Positions 9,134-18,409 of a stretch of 64,000 bases of DNA are shown here, piece by piece. Position 1 is the first letter of the stretch. Each line of letters starts with the position of its first letter. Both the position numbers and the translations under genes were made by a program. The DNA is taken from assembly GCF_009754905.2 (NCBI RefSeq), contig NZ_CP066775.1:1860001-1924000 (forward strand). The letters are read 5' to 3'. This DNA is from Mucilaginibacter ginkgonis. Its GTDB lineage: Bacteria; Bacteroidota; Bacteroidia; Sphingobacteriales; Sphingobacteriaceae. The notes under the pieces are model-generated. The model was not told where the DNA came from. It was given only the letters and a program-made list of their open reading frames with translations, and searched no databases.

Positions 9134-10246
9134 ATGAACATCGGTTTCGATGCTAAGCGTGCTTTCTTGAACCGTACCGGCTTGGGTAATTACAGCCGCT
9201 GGCTCATTAATGGCCTGGCCAAATTGCATACCGAAAACAAGTACTTGCTTTATACACCAAAGCTTTCAACACTCTACGCACCTAAAGGGTTAAATACCTT
9301 TGTAAAAACACCCACGCTAAGATTATTTACTTCACGTTGGCGGGCAAGCGGCATTATACGTGATCTAAAACGCGATGAAATCGATCTTTATCATGGTTTA
9401 AGTCACGAATTACCGTTCGGCTTAAAACGTACCGGAATTAAAGGTATAGTTACTGTGCACGATGTGATTTTTATGCGCTACCCGCAATACTTTAAAGCTA
9501 TTGACCGGTTCTTTTACAAAGCGAAATTAAAAGTCGCGTGCCGCGAATCGGACCGTATTGTGGCCATGAGCCAAAAAACTAAAGATGATATTGTCGACAT
9601 TTTTGGCACCAACCCGGCAAAAATTGAAGTAATCTACCAGGGTTGCGACCCGGCTTTTAAAGTTGAGGCCGGTTTAGACAAATTAGAAGAGGTGCGTAAG
9701 CGGTATAACCTCCCGGAAAAGTACCTGCTTAACGTGGGGACAATAGAAGAGCGTAAAAACCTTTTACTGTTGGAAAGGTCTTTAAGAAACATCCCTGACA
9801 TTAAACTGGTTGTTGTTGGTAAGATAACTAAGTATCTTGACGAAGTACAGATTTTTATCGCACAGAACCAGCTTAGGGAACGGGTAATTTTCCTGCACAA
9901 CGTACCCTTTGCAGACCTTCCTGCTATCTATCAGGGCGCGGCATGTTTTATTTATCCCTCGCGCTACGAAGGTTTTGGCATACCAATTTTAGAGGCATTG
10001 GTGAGTAAAGTTCCGGTGATAGCTGCGACAGGATCTTGCCTGGAAGAAGCGGGCGGACCGGATTCCATTTACGTTGATCCGGATGATGATAGAGCTCTCG
10101 CCAAAGCTATCAATAGCCTCCTAAGTGATGAACAATTGCGCAACAAGATGATAATCGCCGGACTAAATTATTCGGCTAACTTTGACGATGAAAAATTGAT
10201 ACAGCAATATGCTAAACTGTATCAGCAAGTGTTAGATCATGCTTAA
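9134..10246 (+). CDS. GT4-family glycosyltransferase
   Basis: A cytoplasmic retaining glycosyltransferase of 370 residues with two Rossmann-like halves (GT-B fold). The N terminus MNIGFDAKRAFLNRTGLGNYSR carries the glycine loop for acceptor binding. The C-terminal half has LNVGTIEERKN and the E-x7-E signature in YPSRYEGFGIPILEAL for nucleotide-sugar binding. The frame extends upstream to 9089, but those codons are only translated repeat (HSFIHSFYHSF), so the ATG at 9134 is chosen. It overlaps tsaC by eight bases. Donor and acceptor are unknown. Confidence 0.9.
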   Translation: MNIGFDAKRAFLNRTGLGNYSRWLINGLAKLHTENKYLLYTPKLSTLYAPKGLNTFVKTPTLRLFTSRWRASGIIRDLKRDEIDLYHGLSHELPFGLKRTGIKGIVTVHDVIFMRYPQYFKAIDRFFYKAKLKVACRESDRIVAMSQKTKDDIVDIFGTNPAKIEVIYQGCDPAFKVEAGLDKLEEVRKRYNLPEKYLLNVGTIEERKNLLLLERSLRNIPDIKLVVVGKITKYLDEVQIFIAQNQLRERVIFLHNVPFADLPAIYQGAACFIYPSRYEGFGIPILEALVSKVPVIAATGSCLEEAGGPDSIYVDPDDDRALAKAINSLLSDEQLRNKMIIAGLNYSANFDDEKLIQQYAKLYQQVLDHA

Positions 10247-10805
10247 AGACGAAATTGACAAAGCGCTAAACGTAATTCGGGACGGCGGTATTATCCTCTA
10301 TCCCACCGACACTATTTGGGGTATCGGCTGCGACGCCACAAATACCGACGCTGTTAAGAAGATCTACCAGTTAAAGCAACGCGAAGAAAGTAAAAGCATG
10401 ATCATTCTCGTGGACGCCGATCATAAACTAGAGCAATACATTACAGAAGTACCTGCCATTGCTTTCGACTTGATTGAATTCGCAGAAAACCCTCTAACGC
10501 TAGTAATGCCGGGCGCTAAAAACATCTCTCCGGCATTGATCGCCGAAGACGGCAGCGTAGGCATCAGAGTGAGTGCCCACCCTTTTTGCCAGCAATTGAT
10601 TCAGCGTATGCGCAAGCCCCTCGTTTCCACCTCGGCAAACATTAGCGGGCAGCCCTCACCACAATTTTTTGATGAAGTTACCGAGGACATATTGAACGGA
10701 GTGGATTACGTTGCAGACGTAGATCAGCTCTTGCGCGAGCCCAAAAAACCATCTACTATCATGCGTTTAGATGCGAAAGGTCATTTCGAGTTTATACGCA
10801 GATAA
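10239..10805 (+). CDS. tsaC: L-threonylcarbamoyladenylate synthase (Sua5/YciO/YrdC)
   Basis: This enzyme makes threonylcarbamoyl-AMP from threonine, bicarbonate and ATP, the first step of the t6A37 modification of tRNAs reading ANN codons. The 188-residue single-domain protein has LYPTDTIWGIGCDAT near residue 19, the KQREESKSMIILV nucleotide-binding stretch near residue 45, and STSANISGQ near 135. It lacks the extra C-terminal Sua5 domain, so it is TsaC-like or YciO-like; the two subfamilies are hard to separate by eye. The start overlaps the end of the GT4 gene, suggesting coupling. Confidence 0.9.
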   Translation: MLKDEIDKALNVIRDGGIILYPTDTIWGIGCDATNTDAVKKIYQLKQREESKSMIILVDADHKLEQYITEVPAIAFDLIEFAENPLTLVMPGAKNISPALIAEDGSVGIRVSAHPFCQQLIQRMRKPLVSTSANISGQPSPQFFDEVTEDILNGVDYVADVDQLLREPKKPSTIMRLDAKGHFEFIRR

Positions 10806-10807
10806 CA

Positions 10808-11020
10808 TTATCTTTTTTCAGCTTCATACTCCAGGATATCGCCGGCCTGGCAGTCTAATGCTTTGCAAATAGCTTCCAGCGTGCTAAAGCGGATTGCCTT
10901 AGCCTTGCCGGTTTTCAAGATAGAAAGGTTAGACAGCGTGAGATCGACTTTCTCTGAAAGCTCATTTAGCGACATTTTCCGTTTCGCCATCATCACGTCC
11001 AGGTTTACAATAATAGGCAT
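10808..11020 (-). CDS. Small XRE-type HTH regulator
   Basis: A 70-residue Cro/C1-type DNA-binding protein. The fold is visible as MAKRKMSLNELSEKVDLTLSNLSILKTGK followed, a few residues on, by IRFSTLEAICKALDCQAGDILEYE, which belongs to the short YozG-like branch. Three bases separate it from the DUF2975 membrane gene upstream on the same strand, a pairing common in bacteria and thought to be a small regulatory unit. It converges with tsaC, with only two bases between the genes. Confidence 0.88.
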   Translation of the reverse strand: MPIIVNLDVMMAKRKMSLNELSEKVDLTLSNLSILKTGKAKAIRFSTLEAICKALDCQAGDILEYEAEKR

Positions 11021-11023
11021 GGC

Positions 11024-11503
11024 TTAAATGGTTAGGTCGTTTTCAGATTTGATGTCGATGGCGCTTTGCAAAACTTTTTCGAACACTGCTGCCGCTGTAG
11101 CAACCACAATAGTTGCAAACGCGGTTGTCATGCATAGCATCATAAAGCCTGCGGGGTCGTCGCCTTTGGCGTGAAATATCCTGATGAATACAGCTGTCAG
11201 TAAAATGCAACCTGCCAGGGCTAGCGAACAAAGTTTGATGCTTCGTAGTGCCAATACCGCATCTGTAGAAAATACCCTGTTACGCCCAATGTAGCCTAAT
11301 AGTTTAAATGCTTTATAAAGTCCGGTAAAAAACGCGGATGATGAAGCATAAACAAATAATATAAACGGATCTGCATAAATGTGAAACAAATCAAGGTCAG
11401 CCGCCCGGCCTTCCCTTGTTGGGAAAACAATTAGAATGGTTAACGTGATAACACCTATCAGGACAAGCACGCCTTGAAGAAATACGGTAGAAATTCTTTT
11501 CAT
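11024..11503 (-). CDS. DUF2975 membrane protein
   Basis: A four-helix membrane protein of 159 residues resembling DUF2975. Hydrophobic segments lie at about residues 6-26, 43-63, 90-108 and 120-140. DUF2975 proteins are usually encoded right before a short XRE regulator, as here, and are suspected to hold or control it; this has not been shown for most members. The frame opens at a TTG (11527), but ATG at 11503 (MKRISTVFLQG) gives a normal N terminus. Confidence 0.8.
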   Translation of the reverse strand: MKRISTVFLQGVLVLIGVITLTILIVFPTREGRAADLDLFHIYADPFILFVYASSSAFFTGLYKAFKLLGYIGRNRVFSTDAVLALRSIKLCSLALAGCILLTAVFIRIFHAKGDDPAGFMMLCMTTAFATIVVATAAAVFEKVLQSAIDIKSENDLTI

Positions 11504-11565
11504 AACAATTGCAAAGTTTGAATCCAATGCAATTATAATAAATATTTATCGATTTTCAATAAATT

Positions 11566-12801
11566 TTATTTGTTTATCAGTTTATTTAATTTTGTTCTCG
11601 TATCAGAAAATTCTTTTAGGCTCAGTGCCTTTTGGTATAGTTCAATTGCTTTACTCTTATCGTGCACAGCATTGTAGTAATCACCCATGCTGTCATAAAC
11701 GTTGTAACTGTTGGGGTAAGCATTAATATTATATTGCAAAAACGTATAGGCTAATTTGGGATTGGCGGATATCAAATTTAAGCCAAAATCGTTCATTACG
11801 TCTTCTGGAGGGGAGAATTTGTAACCCATATTTTTAGATATCTCATTATAATGGGCTTCCACTTTAGCTATGATTGGCCCGGATGGTATATTTTTGTCAA
11901 AGAACGTTTTCGTAAGCGATTGTGGTATTGCATAATCCCTGAAAATAAAACGCAAAGCATCGTATTCTGTGATAAATGGTATAGATCCGTGACTGTCGTT
12001 AGCGTAATAGTGGTAAGCAAATTTTAATTTATTGTTAATAGCCTCTTTTTGGAAAATATCTTTAAGATTTAATATAGCACGGATGTGCCCTGTAGCGGCC
12101 GATGTATCTTTTCTTGCCAATGTAGTATCCATGTCTTCGGGCAGAGTATTGGCAATTCCCATGTACAGACTTTTACTTGTCAGATTTTCTTTTGCAAAGC
12201 TTTTTCTGGCATAGCTTAACGCGATACCCCTATCAAACCACATACTTGGATCGATGGCTACATAGCTGTTGAACAACCCGGGTTGGCCTGCCAATGTGTT
12301 AATTACCAGTAAGCCACCAAGCGAGTGGCCAATTAACATTTTATATGAGGCTGCTGGGTAATTTAGGTTGATATACGGCATCAATTCCAATTCGATAAAA
12401 GATATGAAATCCTTACCTCCGCCCGAATTCTTAAGAGGGCCTATATGGTTCGGGGTGAGGTCACGCAAGCGGTCGGTGTTAGGTATGGCAACAACTATCA
12501 TTTCGGGACAAACAGTACCGCTTAATTGCTGTACCATACCCGCCACAGATGCAAAATGTGCGTCTCCATCGAGCAGATATATTACGGGATATTTCTTTGG
12601 GGCATAGATGCTTTCGGCGGCACTTGCAGGTACATAAACCCATATTTTGCGTGTCTCCTTCAATATTTTTGAATTTACACTGTCAATAACACCCATTACA
12701 ATTTTATTATTTTTAACCGTTTGCGCACTTACTGATAGTGCCGAAAGAACGATTGCATAAATAAAAAATAGCTTGCTTAGTGGATGTAGTACAAATTTCA
12801 T
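11566..12801 (-). CDS. Secreted alpha/beta-hydrolase esterase with C-terminal TPR-like tail
   Basis: A 411-residue exported esterase of the IroE/esterase-D family (PF00756 type). Residues 1-26 form a signal peptide ending SVSAQ. The nucleophile elbow GHSLGG places the catalytic serine at residue 160, and NDSHGSIPF near residue 260 probably holds the catalytic histidine. The last 60 residues (LQYNINAYPNSYNVYDSMGDYY followed by AIELYQKAL) form one or two TPR-like helix pairs, common in Bacteroidota members. These enzymes act on siderophore or acyl esters; the substrate here is unknown. It stands alone, divergent from the CCA gene. Confidence 0.88.
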   Translation of the reverse strand: MKFVLHPLSKLFFIYAIVLSALSVSAQTVKNNKIVMGVIDSVNSKILKETRKIWVYVPASAAESIYAPKKYPVIYLLDGDAHFASVAGMVQQLSGTVCPEMIVVAIPNTDRLRDLTPNHIGPLKNSGGGKDFISFIELELMPYINLNYPAASYKMLIGHSLGGLLVINTLAGQPGLFNSYVAIDPSMWFDRGIALSYARKSFAKENLTSKSLYMGIANTLPEDMDTTLARKDTSAATGHIRAILNLKDIFQKEAINNKLKFAYHYYANDSHGSIPFITEYDALRFIFRDYAIPQSLTKTFFDKNIPSGPIIAKVEAHYNEISKNMGYKFSPPEDVMNDFGLNLISANPKLAYTFLQYNINAYPNSYNVYDSMGDYYNAVHDKSKAIELYQKALSLKEFSDTRTKLNKLINK

Positions 12802-12877
12802 ATTGAGGCGGGTTTAAATTCTTGACAGGCTAATATAAACTTTACGGTAAGAAAGGCAATTACCAACACATATATTA

Positions 12878-12885
12878 TAGATTTG
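12878..12885 (+). promoter_or_regulatory. Possible -7 element for the CCA-adding enzyme
   Basis: TAGATTTG fits TAnnTTTG and lies 26 bases before the ATG at 12912. A -33 TTG is not apparent. Confidence 0.35.
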
Positions 12886-12911
12886 CAACGTGGCAAAATC
12901 TTACCTCTTTG

Positions 12912-14324
12912 ATGAAGCAGCACTTACGACATCCCATATTCCCGATAATCTCAAAACTTGCCGGCAAACTTGATCTGCAGGCGTTTGCCATTGGCGGCTA
13001 CGTACGGGATATCTTTTTAAACCGCGCTTCGAAAGATATCGATATCGTTGTTATAGGTAACGGGATAGCATTTGCCGAAGAAGTGGCAAAACAACTTAAC
13101 GTAAAACTGGCCGTTTTTAAAAACTTTGGTACGGCTATGTTGCGGTATAAAGATGTGGAGGTTGAATTTGTAGGTGCCCGCAAAGAGTCTTACCGCGCAG
13201 AATCGCGCAAACCAATTGTTGAGAACGGCACCTTGGAGGATGATCAAAAACGTCGCGACTTTACTATTAATGCACTTGCTATATCACTTTACCCTGATAA
13301 TTATGGATTATTGATTGATCCCTTCAATGGCATTGCAGACCTGGAAAGCAAACTGATACGCCCCCCCCTTGATCCGTCAGAAACATTTAGTGATGATCCG
13401 CTGCGAATGATGCGTGCCATCAGGTTTGCTTCGCAATTAGGTTTTGAAATTGATGAAAGCGCCGTAGCCGCCATAAAACAAAACAAAGAACGCATCGGCA
13501 TAGTATCTCAAGAGCGTATCACAGATGAATTGAACAAGATCATCCTTTCGCCTAAGCCCTCGGTTGGATTTAAATATTTATTCGATACCGGTCTGCTACA
13601 CATCATTTTTCCGCAAATGGTTGCGCTTTACGGTGTCGACTATATTGACGGCCGTGGCCATAAAGATAATTTTTACCATACCCTGCAAGTTCTAGACAAT
13701 ATCTGTGCAGACACTGACGATCTTTGGCTGCGCTGGGCTGCTATATTGCATGACATCGCAAAACCTGCCACCAAACGCTTCGAGCCCGGCCACGGATGGA
13801 CCTTCCACGGCCATGAGGATAAAGGTGCGCGCATGGTACCAAAAATATTCGCGCAATTGAAACTTCCGCTGAATGAGCACATGAAGTTTGTGCAAAAGCT
13901 GGTTCAGCTGCATTTGCGACCAATTGTACTTGCACAGGATATTATTACAGACTCTGCAGTACGGCGTCTGCTTTTTGAGGCAGGCAGCGATGTAGAAAGC
14001 CTGATGATGCTTTGCAAGGCCGATGTAACTACCAAAAACGAGTACAAGATTAAAAAATATCGTAACAATTTTGAGCTAGTACAGCAAAAATTAAAGGATG
14101 TAGAAGAGCGCGACAGCATCCGTAATTGGCAGCCCCCTGTTACCGGCGATGATATTATGCAACTTTTTGGCATTACTGCGGGCCGTGAGGTTGGGATTAT
14201 TAAGAATCAAATACGCGAGGCCATTCTTGAAGGCGATATCCCGAATGACAGAGCGGCTGCGCTCGAATATACCGTAGCAAAAGGCGAAGAATTTGGCTTA
14301 AAAGTTGTGGAGAAACCTTTTTAA
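12912..14324 (+). CDS. cca: CCA tRNA nucleotidyltransferase with HD domain
   Basis: This enzyme adds or repairs the 3' CCA of tRNAs using CTP and ATP. The head domain has IGGYVRD (residues 27-33) and the metal-binding DID (42-44), then RRDFTINALA, and the ERITDEL neck region. A C-terminal HD domain is present (HDIAKP, then FHGHEDKG), giving 470 residues. Four of the five tRNA genes in this window lack an encoded CCA, so the enzyme is needed to make them. The frame starts at TTG 12909, but the adjacent ATG at 12912 is the more natural start. Confidence 0.93.
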   Translation: MKQHLRHPIFPIISKLAGKLDLQAFAIGGYVRDIFLNRASKDIDIVVIGNGIAFAEEVAKQLNVKLAVFKNFGTAMLRYKDVEVEFVGARKESYRAESRKPIVENGTLEDDQKRRDFTINALAISLYPDNYGLLIDPFNGIADLESKLIRPPLDPSETFSDDPLRMMRAIRFASQLGFEIDESAVAAIKQNKERIGIVSQERITDELNKIILSPKPSVGFKYLFDTGLLHIIFPQMVALYGVDYIDGRGHKDNFYHTLQVLDNICADTDDLWLRWAAILHDIAKPATKRFEPGHGWTFHGHEDKGARMVPKIFAQLKLPLNEHMKFVQKLVQLHLRPIVLAQDIITDSAVRRLLFEAGSDVESLMMLCKADVTTKNEYKIKKYRNNFELVQQKLKDVEERDSIRNWQPPVTGDDIMQLFGITAGREVGIIKNQIREAILEGDIPNDRAAALEYTVAKGEEFGLKVVEKPF

Positions 14325-14334
14325 ATTAAAGTGC

Positions 14335-14342
14335 TATTTTTG
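14335..14342 (+). promoter_or_regulatory. Possible -7 element for the 14364 gene
   Basis: TATTTTTG fits the Bacteroidota -7 consensus and lies 21 bases before the ATG at 14364. The nearest TTG upstream is 27 bases away, too far for a standard -33. Confidence 0.3.
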
Positions 14343-14363
14343 GCGAAAATCTACTTTTAAAAC

Positions 14364-15011
14364 ATGGCTATATATAGGTTCAAGGTAACTTTTGAGGATT
14401 ATGACGAGGTGTCGCGCGAGATTGATATAAAGTCTAATCAAACGTTTGCTGACCTGCACACGGCGATACATCAGGCTACCGGTTACGCAGCAGATTATCC
14501 GTCATCTTTCTACATTAGCAATGACCAATGGACCAAGGGCGAAGAGTTTGCTTACAAACCTAATGCGCGTAAAACAGAACGTGGTGTTAAGTTGATGGAG
14601 AACGCTAAACTGAGCAACTTTATTGATGACCCGCACCAAAAATTCTATTACACTTTCAATTTCGACAGGCCATTTGACTTCCATGTCGAGTTGATAAAGA
14701 TCCTGAATGAAACGCCGGGCACAACTTATCCAAGTGTATTTAGGAGCACCGGCGAAGCACCAAAACAATTTGGCAATGTGTTAGGGCAAACGGTAATCCC
14801 ACCTACCGACGAAGATTTTGACTTCCTTAACGAAATGGAATTTAATCCCGAAGATGCTGAAGATTTTTCTGAAGTTAAGGATACAGGTTTGGAAACCCAC
14901 GAAGAAGAGCAAGAAAGCCATGAGGAGGAAGAAGACGAGTTTGGTAACGAGTTTTCTGATGACGACGAAGACGGCTATTCGGGCCGCAAGGGCAGCAGCG
15001 ACGATTATTAA
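14364..15011 (+). CDS. pRiA4b ORF-3-like protein with acidic tail
   Basis: A 215-residue protein whose first 150 residues resemble the plasmid pRiA4b ORF-3 family (PF07929): IYRFKVTFEDYDEVSREIDI, then SNQTFADLHTAIHQATGY, and YYTFNFDRPFDFHVELI. This family was named from plasmids and transposon passengers but is widespread on chromosomes, with unknown function. The last 65 residues are extremely acidic (EDAEDFSE, EEEQESHEEEEDEFGNEF, SDDDEDG) and probably disordered. The stop codon is two bases from the TTG start of miaA, so the two are likely translationally coupled. Confidence 0.78.
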   Translation: MAIYRFKVTFEDYDEVSREIDIKSNQTFADLHTAIHQATGYAADYPSSFYISNDQWTKGEEFAYKPNARKTERGVKLMENAKLSNFIDDPHQKFYYTFNFDRPFDFHVELIKILNETPGTTYPSVFRSTGEAPKQFGNVLGQTVIPPTDEDFDFLNEMEFNPEDAEDFSEVKDTGLETHEEEQESHEEEEDEFGNEFSDDDEDGYSGRKGSSDDY

Positions 15012-15013
15012 TA

Positions 15014-15943
15014 TTGGCAGCAGCAACCGATAAAACGCTTATTGTTGTTGCAGGCCCCACTGCAGTTGGCAAAACGGCGGCGGCTATCAAACTTGCTCAG
15101 CACTTCGGAACAGAAATTGTTTCTGCAGACTCCAGGCAGTTCTATAAGGAAATGTCTATCGGCACGGCCAAACCCACAATTGATGAACTTGCCGCCGCAC
15201 CTCACCATTTTATAGGCTCACATTCCGTTGAAGAAAATTTCACTGTCGGCGATTTCGAAAAGGCTGGTGTCAATGCGATCAATGAAATATTCAGATTTAA
15301 AAATATTGCTGTTCTAGTCGGCGGATCAGGGTTGTTTGTAAAAGCTATCTGTGAAGGATTTGATGAACTGCCATCCGCACCGGCGGAAGTGAGAGAGAAG
15401 CTAAACATTCAATTAAAGGAGCACGGGATCGACAGCCTTCAACTACGACTTAAAGAAGCTGACCCTGTCTACTATGCCGAAGTTGATATCAATAACCCAC
15501 AACGCGTTATAAGAGCTTTAGAAGTATTTGACGCTACAGGCAAACCGTTCTCGTCATTTCGCAGTGCAAATGTAATGTCAAGGCCTTTTCGTATAGTCAA
15601 GATCGGTCTAAATATGCCAAGAGAGATCCTTTATGACAGGATCAATCAACGGGTTGATGCAATGATCGCCGATGGATTAGTCGATGAAGTTAAAAGCCTC
15701 CTGCCCTATCGCCATTTGAACGCGTTAAACACGGTAGGTTATACAGAAATATTCGACTACCTGGAAGGCAAGATTAACTTGCCGACTGCCATTGAACTTG
15801 TTAAACAGCATACACGTCAATTCGCTAAACGACAGCTTACTTGGTTCAATAATGACAAAGAAATTCATTGGATAAATCCATCGGAAGATGACGTGCTTAA
15901 GGTTGCGAAGCGATTATTGGAAACTTCTAATCCAGGCAACTAA
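15014..15943 (+). CDS. miaA: tRNA dimethylallyltransferase
   Basis: MiaA adds a dimethylallyl group to N6 of A37 in tRNAs that read codons starting with U. The 309-residue protein has the P-loop GPTAVGKT (14-21), DSRQFYKEMSIGTAKP (substrate-binding) and the C-terminal HTRQFAKRQLTWF. No in-frame ATG lies before the P-loop, so the TTG at 15014 is taken as the start; it lies two bases after the stop of the upstream acidic-tail gene. The 3' end overlaps the convergent HAD gene by 17 bases. Confidence 0.95.
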   Translation: MAAATDKTLIVVAGPTAVGKTAAAIKLAQHFGTEIVSADSRQFYKEMSIGTAKPTIDELAAAPHHFIGSHSVEENFTVGDFEKAGVNAINEIFRFKNIAVLVGGSGLFVKAICEGFDELPSAPAEVREKLNIQLKEHGIDSLQLRLKEADPVYYAEVDINNPQRVIRALEVFDATGKPFSSFRSANVMSRPFRIVKIGLNMPREILYDRINQRVDAMIADGLVDEVKSLLPYRHLNALNTVGYTEIFDYLEGKINLPTAIELVKQHTRQFAKRQLTWFNNDKEIHWINPSEDDVLKVAKRLLETSNPGN

Positions 15944-16673
15944 CAATCGCGTCAATTAAGTGAGTGGTTTCTTTGGGGTCGCGGGTTAAGATGCATTTGG
16001 CGCCGGTTGTTTTCGCCGGATAATCATTACCACCTTTAAATAAGGCATCGCCGATAAATAACATTTTAGTGATCGGAATTTTGAGCACCTCTTTCAGTTT
16101 ATGTATACCGTAAGCTTTGTCTATGCCAGGCTTTGTCACGTCTATCGATGTAGCACCGCCTAACTGTACCGCAAATTCAGGAATGGTTTTGTCCAAAATG
16201 GCTTTGATCTTGCGCCGTTTATCGAAGTGCGGGTCCCACTCTTGTTTAGGTTTAAGCGGTGCCTGCTGGCCTAAGGCAGAAAACGTGATCTGGCTGTCGC
16301 GGTCTTCTATCTGTTCACCCCAGATTTTCTCCGGCTTAAAACCTGTTTGTTCTACCGCCTTATTTAATGATGAAATAATCTTCTTCTTTTCAGCAGCGGT
16401 AAAGTTTTCCGAGTATAGCTTTTGCCAATCTTTACCATCATATTGGTAGAACTTAGTACCACAGGTGGGGAGTATAAACAGATTATTGAACTGACTGTCT
16501 TTAGGCAAGTGAGAAATTACCTGCTTATCAAATTGCGGCCAATCACCGCCTGATATAATAGCAACTTTTACCGTGTCTAACAGGCTGTGCAATAGGCGCG
16601 CCATGTCAGCATCTATGGCCGCCTTGCTTTGGGCAAGGGTACCGTCAAGATCAAATATGATGAGCTTTTTCAT
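15927..16673 (-). CDS. HAD-IIB hydrolase of the phosphomannomutase-like type
   Basis: A 248-residue HAD-superfamily protein. Motif I is IFDLDGTL near residue 5, and the C-terminal GDALFKGGNDYP together with DVTKPGIDKAYG strongly resembles eukaryotic-type phosphomannomutase and related HAD-IIB phosphatases. The arginine-containing GRS loop of true PMMs reads GQQ here (SALGQQAP), so it may be a phosphatase instead. It is the last gene of the operon that includes rfbA (19 bases upstream) and the GDP-fucose genes, which need mannose-1-phosphate. The ATG at 16673 (MKKLIIFD) is preferred over the TTG three bases upstream. Confidence 0.85.
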   Translation of the reverse strand: MKKLIIFDLDGTLAQSKAAIDADMARLLHSLLDTVKVAIISGGDWPQFDKQVISHLPKDSQFNNLFILPTCGTKFYQYDGKDWQKLYSENFTAAEKKKIISSLNKAVEQTGFKPEKIWGEQIEDRDSQITFSALGQQAPLKPKQEWDPHFDKRRKIKAILDKTIPEFAVQLGGATSIDVTKPGIDKAYGIHKLKEVLKIPITKMLFIGDALFKGGNDYPAKTTGAKCILTRDPKETTHLIDAIVSCLD

Positions 16674-16692
16674 CAAGGGTATTAACCCCGTA

Positions 16693-17553
16693 TCAGTCCT
16701 GAAGTTTTAATAAATATTGGCCGTAACCGCTTTTGATATATTTCTGAGCCAGCACTTCAAGTTGGGTACGGTCTATAAAACCCATACGATAAGCAACCTC
16801 TTCAATGCAACCGATCTTTGTATCCTGGCGTTTTTCAATTACGCGCACAAACTCTGTTGCGTCGCTAAGCGAATCAAATGTTCCGGTATCCAGCCAGGCA
16901 GTGCCCCTGTCCATCACCCCCACATGCAAATTGCCTTGTTCCAGATAACGCTTATTTACGTCGGTTATCTCGTACTCGCCACGTGGAGAAGGAGCAATAT
17001 TTTTTGCGATTTCAACAACCGAATTATCGTAAAAGTATAAACCGGGTACTGCGTAATTTGACTTTGGTTTCGCCGGTTTCTCTTCTATAGATAGCGCTTT
17101 AAATTGTTTGTCAAATTCCACTACGCCATAACGCTCAGGATCGGCAACAGCATAAGCAAATATCGCAGCACCATCTACATCATTAAAACTTTGCACCAAC
17201 TGACTAAATCCCGACCCGTGAAAAATATTGTCACCCAGCACTAACGCAACCTTATCGTTACCAATAAATTGTTCCCCTATCACAAAGGCCTGCGCAAGGC
17301 CATTGGGCACTTCTTGTATTGCATATTCAAAACGGCAACCCAACTCGCGCCCGTCTCCTAATAGACGCTCAAATCCGGCCTGGTCATCAGGAGTCGTTAT
17401 GATCAAAATCTCATTAATCCCTGCCAGCATTAATACAGAAAGCGGATAATAGATCATGGGCTTATCATATATGGGCATCAACTGCTTGCTTATGGCTTTG
17501 GTGATAGGATACAAGCGCGTACCCGACCCACCGGCAAGAATAATTCCTTTCAT
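16693..17553 (-). CDS. rfbA: Glucose-1-phosphate thymidylyltransferase
   Basis: RmlA/RfbA couples dTTP to glucose-1-phosphate, giving dTDP-glucose, the first step to dTDP-rhamnose and other dTDP-deoxysugars. The 286-residue length is typical. The nucleotide-binding [11 protein letters not shown] is at the N terminus, and [10 protein letters not shown] near residue 105 provides a metal-binding aspartate. It follows rfbD by one base in the operon. rfbB and rfbC, also needed for dTDP-rhamnose, are not in this window. Confidence 0.95.
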   Translation of the reverse strand: MKGIILAGGSGTRLYPITKAISKQLMPIYDKPMIYYPLSVLMLAGINEILIITTPDDQAGFERLLGDGRELGCRFEYAIQEVPNGLAQAFVIGEQFIGNDKVALVLGDNIFHGSGFSQLVQSFNDVDGAAIFAYAVADPERYGVVEFDKQFKALSIEEKPAKPKSNYAVPGLYFYDNSVVEIAKNIAPSPRGEYEITDVNKRYLEQGNLHVGVMDRGTAWLDTGTFDSLSDATEFVRVIEKRQDTKIGCIEEVAYRMGFIDRTQLEVLAQKYIKSGYGQYLLKLQD

Positions 17554-17554
17554 A

Positions 17555-18409
17555 CTACTGCAATGCTTTAATACAAGTGATCAGGCTATCTCTCCAATAT
17601 GGGATATCAATTCCCAGATCTTTTTTAATTTTTGATTTGTCCATCACAGAAAATTTAGGCCTTTCTGCTTTTGTTGGATATTCTGTGGTTTTTAAAGGTT
17701 TTACCAGCATTTCTACGCCAGCGATGTGAAATATCGCTACCGCAAAGTCATACCATGACAATACTCCCTCGTTGCTGTAATGATATAAACCATAAGCTTT
17801 GCTTTCGTTGCGGATTATCTGGAATATTGCTTCGGCAAGGTCTATCGCATAGGTGGGGGTACCAACCTGATCTGCGATAACACCCAATTCCGTTTTTGTC
17901 TCTGCCAATTTGAGCATCGTTTTCACAAAGTTATTGGCAAACTCAGAATAAAGCCAACTGGTTCGTAAGATAAAATACTTGCCGTCTACAGCGGTTATCG
18001 CCTGCTCGCCCTCAAGCTTAGTTAACCCGTAAACACTCAGCGGTTGGGTAGGGTCGGTCTCGTTAAGTAATTTAGGGACGTTTCCTTTGAATACAAAGTC
18101 GGTCGAAACATGTATCAAACAGCTGTTGTATGCTTTGCATAATTCGGCTACATTAGCTGCGCCGTTATTATTTACATTGCGCGCAGCTTCAACTTCATCC
18201 TCAGCCTTATCAACAGCTGTATAAGCGGCGCAATTGATCACATGTTCAGGCTTATACTTTGCAAATGTGTTTTCAAGTGCGGCACGATCAAGAATATTAG
18301 CGTCTTGCGTGCCCAAAAAGATAATATCTTTCAGCCCGTTTTTATCGGCAACATTTTTTAAAGATTGGCCCAACTGGCCTGAGCTACCAAATACAATGAT
18401 ACTACCCAT
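17555..18409 (-). CDS. rfbD: dTDP-4-dehydrorhamnose reductase
   Basis: RmlD/RfbD reduces dTDP-4-dehydrorhamnose to dTDP-L-rhamnose with NAD(P)H. The 284-residue extended-SDR protein has GSSGQLGQ near the N terminus, [12 protein letters not shown] near residue 60, and the catalytic YGLTKLEGE with its Tyr-x3-Lys. The ATG at 18409 is chosen over a TTG just upstream; the ATG lies inside the last codons of gmhA, so the two overlap by eight bases. Confidence 0.94.
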   Translation of the reverse strand: MGSIIVFGSSGQLGQSLKNVADKNGLKDIIFLGTQDANILDRAALENTFAKYKPEHVINCAAYTAVDKAEDEVEAARNVNNNGAANVAELCKAYNSCLIHVSTDFVFKGNVPKLLNETDPTQPLSVYGLTKLEGEQAITAVDGKYFILRTSWLYSEFANNFVKTMLKLAETKTELGVIADQVGTPTYAIDLAEAIFQIIRNESKAYGLYHYSNEGVLSWYDFAVAIFHIAGVEMLVKPLKTTEYPTKAERPKFSVMDKSKIKKDLGIDIPYWRDSLITCIKALQ

